This document shows positions 58,784 to 64,000 of a stretch of 64,000 bases of DNA, in pieces. The stretch covers positions 19,390,063 to 19,454,062 of the forward strand of contig NC_056049.1 in assembly GCF_004379255.2 (NCBI RefSeq). Reading direction: 5' to 3'. A program made the position numbers and the translations under genes. Source of the DNA: Salvia splendens (Eukaryota > Streptophyta > Magnoliopsida > Lamiales > Lamiaceae). The notes under the pieces are model-generated. The model had not been told where the DNA came from. It saw only the letters and a program-made list of their open reading frames with translations, and made no database searches. Numbering within the stretch: the stretch's first letter is position 1; each line of letters begins with the position of its first letter.

Positions 58784-59248
58784 CTTCTCAATCACCCAAT
58801 CCAATCCGTGTAGAGAACGATATCTTTGGTAATTTTAGAATGGACATTTGATAGTTTTAGGCAGCTAATAAATTCCATGGTCATTAAAGAAATACACTCG
58901 GCTGTTGATTAAATGGTAATATTTATACACAAAATAATAAGATTGAAGTATTAAAAAGGTAATAAGCTGCATCGAGTAAGAAGAAAGATGACTCCTAGTA
59001 TTAGTAGTTCGTTATAATTGGTTTCTTAGTTACTTTTCACAAACACCTAAAACTACCAAAGTGTTTTCAACAATCAGAAAGATTAATACAGGCTGCCCTT
59101 CGTCAAGGTCAGTAATCAAAGGATTAACACACCGATAAAAGCTACCATTAAAGGTTAGTGATTACAGACGATTTGCAAAACAAACATTTGGATTTGGATT
59201 GATTGTTGTCATCATCATATCAGTAGTCACCTTCCCCAGTCATGTCGA

Positions 59249-62200
59249 TCAGTAGTAAGCTTGCTGGTAAACCGGTGCCATCCCGTTACTGTATCCTCCA
59301 TATGCTGGGAAGCTCACGGGAGAGACAGGGTACGACCCGACGATGGCAGGAGGGGGGGCCTCTGGGGAGTATACGTACGAGGGGCTTCTGCTACTGTGCC
59401 CGTAGACGCCTGGCACCGCTGGGACTGCAGTAGGAGAATACTGGGTGTGTGACCTCACGTATGTTGGAGGAGACGGGAACGACGAAACGTAGGCATTGGT
59501 TGAACGGCCAGCCTTGGCGGGAGGCATGGGCCCTCCGGTGCTGGCGCGTGTTCTCTTGGCTGCTGGGCTGGCTGGCTTCTTCTTCTCGATCTTGACCTTC
59601 TCTAATTGCTCGAGGCGCTTCTTCAGGTCTTGGGGTGGGAACTCGGCCTCGAGTTTGTATTCTTCAATGCACTTGAGAACAGCACGGATGGCTGATTGCT
59701 CTTTCTTTGCAGCCATATGCTGTTAGAAGAAATGGAGTTGATGAACATTGAAAAATTTGATAAAAGATAAAGAGAGAGTGGTAGTGTACTCTGCCAAACT
59801 TCCAAGTTAAGAACGAATCTCTCACCGATGCACGGCCAGAATTGTTGGGGTCCTCCAAGATTGATGTGGCTGTCTTTTTTGCATCTTTCAGAAAAGCCTT
59901 CAATAGCGGGACAGGGGGGAATTTGTCTGCTAGACCGACTTCATATGTAAAGTGAACGGCGTCAACTTGTTGTCCCCTTCCAATCAATTCTTCAATCATA
60001 TCTGCACAACAGTTATCAAAGCATTGAGACACTACATATATTTCATATGCATTCGATGAACTTAGATCGCACACCAGGTGTTCCTAGCGTTCGTTCTAAA
60101 AATAGACAGCACACGCAACATGAAAGGCTTTTAAACAAAATATAACGTATGCAAAGCAAATAGCATATAATATTTAATTCATGGATTTATAATAGACTCA
60201 TTTTGGAAAAAGATGAAAGCTTGGAAGAAATAATAAATTAATAGCAGTATAGAAAGGAGGAAAAGTAAAAAGTTGAAGCATAGAAAAAATAGCAGTATAG
60301 AAAGGAGGAAAAGTAAAAAGTTGAAGCATAGAAAAGAGGAAAAGTAAAAAGTTGGAATGATTTAAGAGCATCATCAATGGCGCGAAATTCCCAAAAACAC
60401 CTTCTGCCACGTCATACGGACATCTCACTGCACTGCCACGTCGTAAGGACTTCCCAATGCACAGTGACGGACATCCCCATGGACTTCCCGCAATTAATAA
60501 AACCACAAATTCACAAATTAAACAATTTTCAGAATTAAAATTTCGACACAAATAGGGGGAAAAATCCATTAAATAAAAAAAAGAAAAGTACATTTCACCA
60601 AATTAAAAAAAACATTTCAATAATTAAAAACTACATCAACGACGACCGCTCCGTTGCCATACTTCTTCAATAATATCGTTCTGGAGCCGAACATTGGTTT
60701 GTCTTTGGCGCATGTCGACAAATGCACGGACTCGATCGACATCGTCATGGGGTATCCCCATGCGTACATTGCTAGTGGCCACGCCGTGGCTTGGACCCGC
60801 AGCACCAACATCATCATTGGTCCAATCAGTCAGTGCTAGACCTTCATCTTCGACAATCATGTTGTGCATGATAATACATGCGTACATGATGTCGGCGATG
60901 TTGTCAACATACCACAGCCATGTTGGACCTTTCACTGCCGCTCATCGAGCTAGGAGCACACCAAATGCCAGCTCCACATCTTTGTGCGCTGCCTCCTAGT
61001 GACCCGCAAAATATATCTTCTTTTCATCTGGTGGGCATCTGATCGTCTTCACAAAGACGGGCCACATAGGGTATATCTCATCCGCCAAATAATAGCCCAT
61101 ATTGTGTTGGTTGTCGTTGGCGACAAAACTGACGGCCGGACCAACGCCCATGCACTGCTCGTTGAAAAAGGGCGACGACTGGAGGACGTTGATGTCGTTG
61201 TTAGACCCGGCTACTCCAAAATAGGCATGTCAAATCCACAGTCGGTAGTCAACTACCGCTTCAAAGATCATCGTGGGATTCTTAGCCTTGAGACCAGTAG
61301 TGTACATCCCTTTCCAGGCAGTGGGGCAGTTCTTCCATTCTCAGTGCATACAATCTATGCTACCCAACATCCTTGGAAACCCGTGCTGATTCCCGTGCAT
61401 ATCCAGCAGAGCCTTCCGAAGATACCTATCCCCGAATATCACCCTAACGCCCTGACAAAAATACTTCAGGCAATCGCGGGCAGTCGTCTTGCCGATGTGG
61501 AGGTACCCGTCGAACATATCAGCCGCGCCTCCGTATGCCAGCTGCCTGATTGCGACAGTGCACTTCTGAATCAGCGTGTGGCCGGGTTTACCAGCCGCAT
61601 CCTCCCGCACCCTGAAATACCCGTATCGACGCTCCAAAGTGCCCACGATACGCAGAAAGAGCAGACGATGCATCCTAAACCGTCGCCGGAACAGGTTCTC
61701 CCCAAACCGTGGCTCCGGCGCAAAGTAATCCTCATACAACCGAGCGTGGGCAGCGAGGTGGTTCCGGGGTATTATAGTTCGACGATGGAAGGGTCGAGGT
61801 ACCGCCGGCGCCAAGGCCGCTTGTTCCTCCCTCTCCGCTGATTCCCGCACACGTGCATGAATCAGACGCATCATGTGTTCATAATGCCCACCACTACTAC
61901 TACCACTACCACTACCAGCCATTCCAGATATATAAAAGAAATGTAGAGAGAGAAACTTGTTAAAACAAGTGGTGCGAATGAAATGCAGCTCAACGAGTCG
62001 TATATATAGAAATTTAAAAAAAATTAATGCAATAAACGGGAATTCCGCGCGGACGTCCGTGGGAGTCAACGCAATGGCGGACGTCCGCACACCCGTCGCG
62101 ACGGAATTCTGCGTAACGCCGCGGAACTGCCGTGTCCTCGGCGGAATTCCGTATCTGTGCATACCATGCACAATGGCGGACGTCCGCTGCGGAATTCTGG

Positions 62201-63746
62201 CACGCCGGTCGGAATTCCGCCGGGACGGGCGCCGTTGTTGATGCTCTAATGGGCAAAGAGGTGGTGGAATGCCTCGATTTTATCAAAAGATTACTTCATA
62301 TTAAAAGTACTAGTATTAAAAAAGGAAAACAAGTCATATTTCTCCTCCCTCTACACAAAACAGATTCACAACCATCGTCGCCCCAGCAGTTGCTCCAGTT
62401 GCCCCGACCGCCCAGAGCGCGCCCCGACGGCGCCCCACGCTCGGCTCACCCATGTTGGGGCGAAGCCGGCCTCGATCATGGCGACCCGCGACAATTATCA
62501 AAGATCGGTTTCTTGAGATCTACCCTCACCTCCTCCTAAACATTGATTGTGCCATCTCAAAACAGGCGTGAGACAACTACTAACTTGTACGGTATAACCA
62601 TATCCCTTCCCTGCGATACCAACAGACTACGATATGTTTACTCAAATCCTCAGAAACATCACCATTTCCCCCAAATTTAAGCCTGGACATGAGATCAAGT
62701 TAACCAAAAACCTAATTCACAATACAGATTCCACAGCAAAGCCAAATTCTTAAATCAACTAGCACCCTCTAATCTACAATTGTTCCACTAAATTCACGCA
62801 TAAAAATCATGAAATGAGCAGCTATAACTACACAAGAAGAACCGATCGAAACAAAAATTTTACCGGGCATCTTATCACCAAGGCCGAGAGAGACAGCGAG
62901 CTTCGGCATCTGCTTCCTCCACGCGGAGGCGACGACGAGCTTCCTGTACAAATCCACATCCGCCTCCTTCACAACCCCGAACGTCACCAAATGCTGCAAA
63001 AAGGTGTGCACATCAGGCGTCTTCACATTCTCAATTCCACCCCTCTCCTCGAGGCTCTTCTTCCACACCTCCGCTATCTCCTCCGCCTTCCCCTTGATGC
63101 TCGGCGTCACCAGCATCCTCTCCTTCCCCAGCACAGGATCCACCATCACCGGAATCAGCGACTCCAGCAGCAGCACGCACGCCCACCCCAAATCATAGCT
63201 ATTGCTATTGCTCGCGCTGCTCGCCACAGGAAACACCTCCGAGATCGCCTCCAGCACGAATCGCGGCGGATCGACGCAGCTGGAGAGGGCTTTCGGCAGC
63301 GCCGACCGGAACAGCTCGATCTCCTTCTTCCGCGAGGTCACGAAGATCCAGAACTCCTTCGCCGCCATCCTTCGGCAGAAACCCCTCAATTTCATCAGCA
63401 AACCCTCGGAATCGTCGACCTCCGCCTCCGCCTCCTCGCCGGAGAAGGAGATCGACATCTTCGTGGCCTGCTCGAGCGTCTCGTAGGCGATGGAGAGCGA
63501 TCTCGAGATGGAGGACTCGCGCGATTCGAGCGCGTTGAGCGACTGCTGCGTCTCCTGCGATAGGGCTTCCACCTTGGCCTTGAGCGCGTCGGATTTCCTG
63601 ATGAGGTCCTGCTCCAGGGAGGTGAAGTGGTCGGAGAGCTCCTTCCAGAGGAGAGTGCAGCTCGTCATCAGTGAGGTCTGCCGCTGGAAATCGTCGAAAC
63701 TCGGCGGGGGCTGAGTCGACTCGCCCGGATCGGGTAGCGAGCCCAT
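59249..63746 (-). CDS. FRL3: FRIGIDA-like protein (FRL3 type)
   Basis: A nuclear protein of the FRIGIDA family; FRIGIDA itself promotes FLC-type repressor expression and so delays flowering, while FRL members have wider or unclear roles. Three exons join in frame: 63746-62864, 60001-59826 and 59719-59249, giving 509 residues (Arabidopsis FRL3 is about 530). Exon 1 starts MGSLPDPGESTQPPPSFDDF, has a coiled coil (about 45-90) and the FRIGIDA domain (RMAAKEFWIFVTSRKKEIEL, LGWACVLLLESLIPVMVDPV, HTFLQHLVTFGVVKEADVDL, WRKQMPKLAVSLGLGDKMP). Exon 2 reads DMIEELIGRGQQVDAVHFTY and ASILEDPNNSGRA. Exon 3 reads AIRAVLKCIEEYKLEAEFPP and a Pro/Tyr/Ser-rich tail ending QQAYY. Intron 1 is 2.86 kb because it contains a Harbinger transposon. 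The coding sequence has no defects. Confidence 0.92.
60241..60355. repeat. 48-bp tandem repeat in FRL3 intron 1
   Basis: Two near-identical 48-bp units, starting ATAGCAGTATAGAAAGGAGG at 60241 and 60289, and a partial third unit. They lie just outside the left end of the Harbinger element. Confidence 0.8.
60366..62246 (-). mobile_element. PIF/Harbinger transposon in FRL3 intron 1
   Basis: 1881 bp with ends GAGCATCATCAATGGCGC and (reverse complement) GAGCATCAACAACGGCGC, flanked by TAA at 60363-60365 and 62247-62249. The right subterminal region is dense in GGACGTCC and GGAATTCC palindromes. It carries a transposase pseudogene on the same strand as FRL3. There is no ORF1, so it would have needed help even when young. 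Confidence 0.9.
60636..61922 (-). pseudogene. Harbinger transposase with four in-frame stops
   Basis: The start is ATG at 61922 (MAGSGSGSSSGGHYEHMM). It passes GENLFRRRFRMHRLLFLRIV and QLAYGGAADMFDGYLHIGKT, then the DDE residues in GSIDCMH, GSNNDINVL and VELAFGVL, and ends EEVWQRSGRR. The frame is continuous but for four stops. Three are TGA where the family has Trp (after DCMH, after RLWI, after LLAR) and one is TAG where the sibling copy has Gln (after FAGH). All are single G-to-A or C-to-T changes. About 430 residues long, near the usual size. Confidence 0.88.
62247..62863. other. Right part of FRL3 intron 1
   Basis: Non-coding. A GC-rich block (62385-62500) in an otherwise AT-rich intron may be a remnant of another insertion, but no ends could be found. 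Confidence 0.4.
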
Positions 63747-63818
63747 TGCGAGAGATGGCGGATAAACAATTTTGTCAGAGAAGTCGTTTCGGAATTAAAT
63801 TAAACCCTAGGGAAATTG

Positions 63819-63850
<32 letters not shown>

Positions 63851-64000
63851 AGTGAGAAAGTGCTGGTGGTGAAGATAAAGTTGGGTAGAGAAAATTTGTA
63901 ATGCAGAGAGAGAAGGGGGAATGTACGGAGACTACCGACGTGGCGGATTGTGAAGGTGACAGGTGTTAATTATCGGGTAAAACTAATGTGTTGAGCTGGT
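63747..64000 (-). promoter_or_regulatory. FRL3 leader and promoter-proximal region
   Basis: Contains a (GA)n run at 63821-63844 (CT-rich on the gene strand), common in plant 5' leaders. The window ends before a TATA box can be assigned. Confidence 0.4.

Noticed and set aside
62385..62510. GC-rich block in FRL3 intron 1 as a possible exon
   Set aside because: Exons 1 and 2 join in frame without it, and no frame in it resembles FRIGIDA-like proteins.
62814..63714. Plus-strand open frames opposite the FRIGIDA-like exon
   Set aside because: Composition shadows of FRL3 exon 1, which has a clear domain match and splice structure.

Overview
Organism: this is nuclear DNA from a flowering plant, most likely an asterid eudicot. 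That level of placement is inference from gene content and protein similarity as I remember it. It is AT-rich and has short-exon genes with GT-AG introns, plant-specific families (flavanone 3-hydroxylase, FRIGIDA-like, FdC-type ferredoxin, single QALGGH zinc finger) and dense LTR retrotransposons and MITEs. No bacterial-style operons or CRISPR arrays are visible. Layout, left to right: 947-3992 (-) is a peroxisomal enoyl-CoA isomerase gene split by a small coding-poor LTR element (1041-3379, TSD CTTCG). A Harbinger-type element with an ORF1 remnant (4009-5445) lies just upstream of its ATG. 6600-9815 holds an old LTR fragment and a decayed Harbinger transposase. 11253-13499 (+) is an intact five-exon BET1-like SNARE gene. 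14842-16969 is a second, diverged member of the small LTR family whose two LTRs face each other. 17448-18155 is a hAT element. 19321-20476 (+) is a truncated, frameshifted flavanone 3-hydroxylase. 22842-30454 is a Stowaway MITE with a 7.2 kb Copia element inside it. 30.9-32.5 kb holds a pentanucleotide array and more MITEs. 32937-38192 (-) is a second Copia element. 38649-39131 is a TAA-flanked MITE that contains an intact-looking tRNA-Gly(UCC). 39359-41351 holds two hAT-type elements. 42615-43022 (+) is a SUPERMAN/TAC1-like zinc finger gene. 45074-46748 (-) and 46946-49101 (+) are a VMA12-like V-ATPase assembly factor and mitochondrial ribosomal protein bL21m, divergent across 197 bp. 50513-50882 (+) is a ferredoxin C gene with a frameshifting deletion. 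51174-52286 (-) is an L18p-family protein. 52753-58783 (-) is a third Copia element with a solo-LTR-like insertion inside it. 59249-63746 (-) is a FRIGIDA-like gene whose first intron carries a nearly complete Harbinger transposon (60366-62246). How it fits together: the intact genes are housekeeping (ER-Golgi SNARE, V-ATPase assembly, organelle ribosome) or regulatory (zinc finger, FRIGIDA-like) and do not form a pathway. Three metabolic or plastid genes (ECI, F3H, FdC) are broken in three different ways: retroelement insertion, truncation plus frameshift, and small deletion. That pattern is what gene loss after duplication would look like, but the window alone cannot show that duplicates exist. 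The most unusual items are the ECI insertion with its stranded SKL peroxisome signal, the small LTR family that encodes only a W-D-x-P repeat polypeptide (one copy with inverted LTRs), and the tRNA gene inside a MITE.
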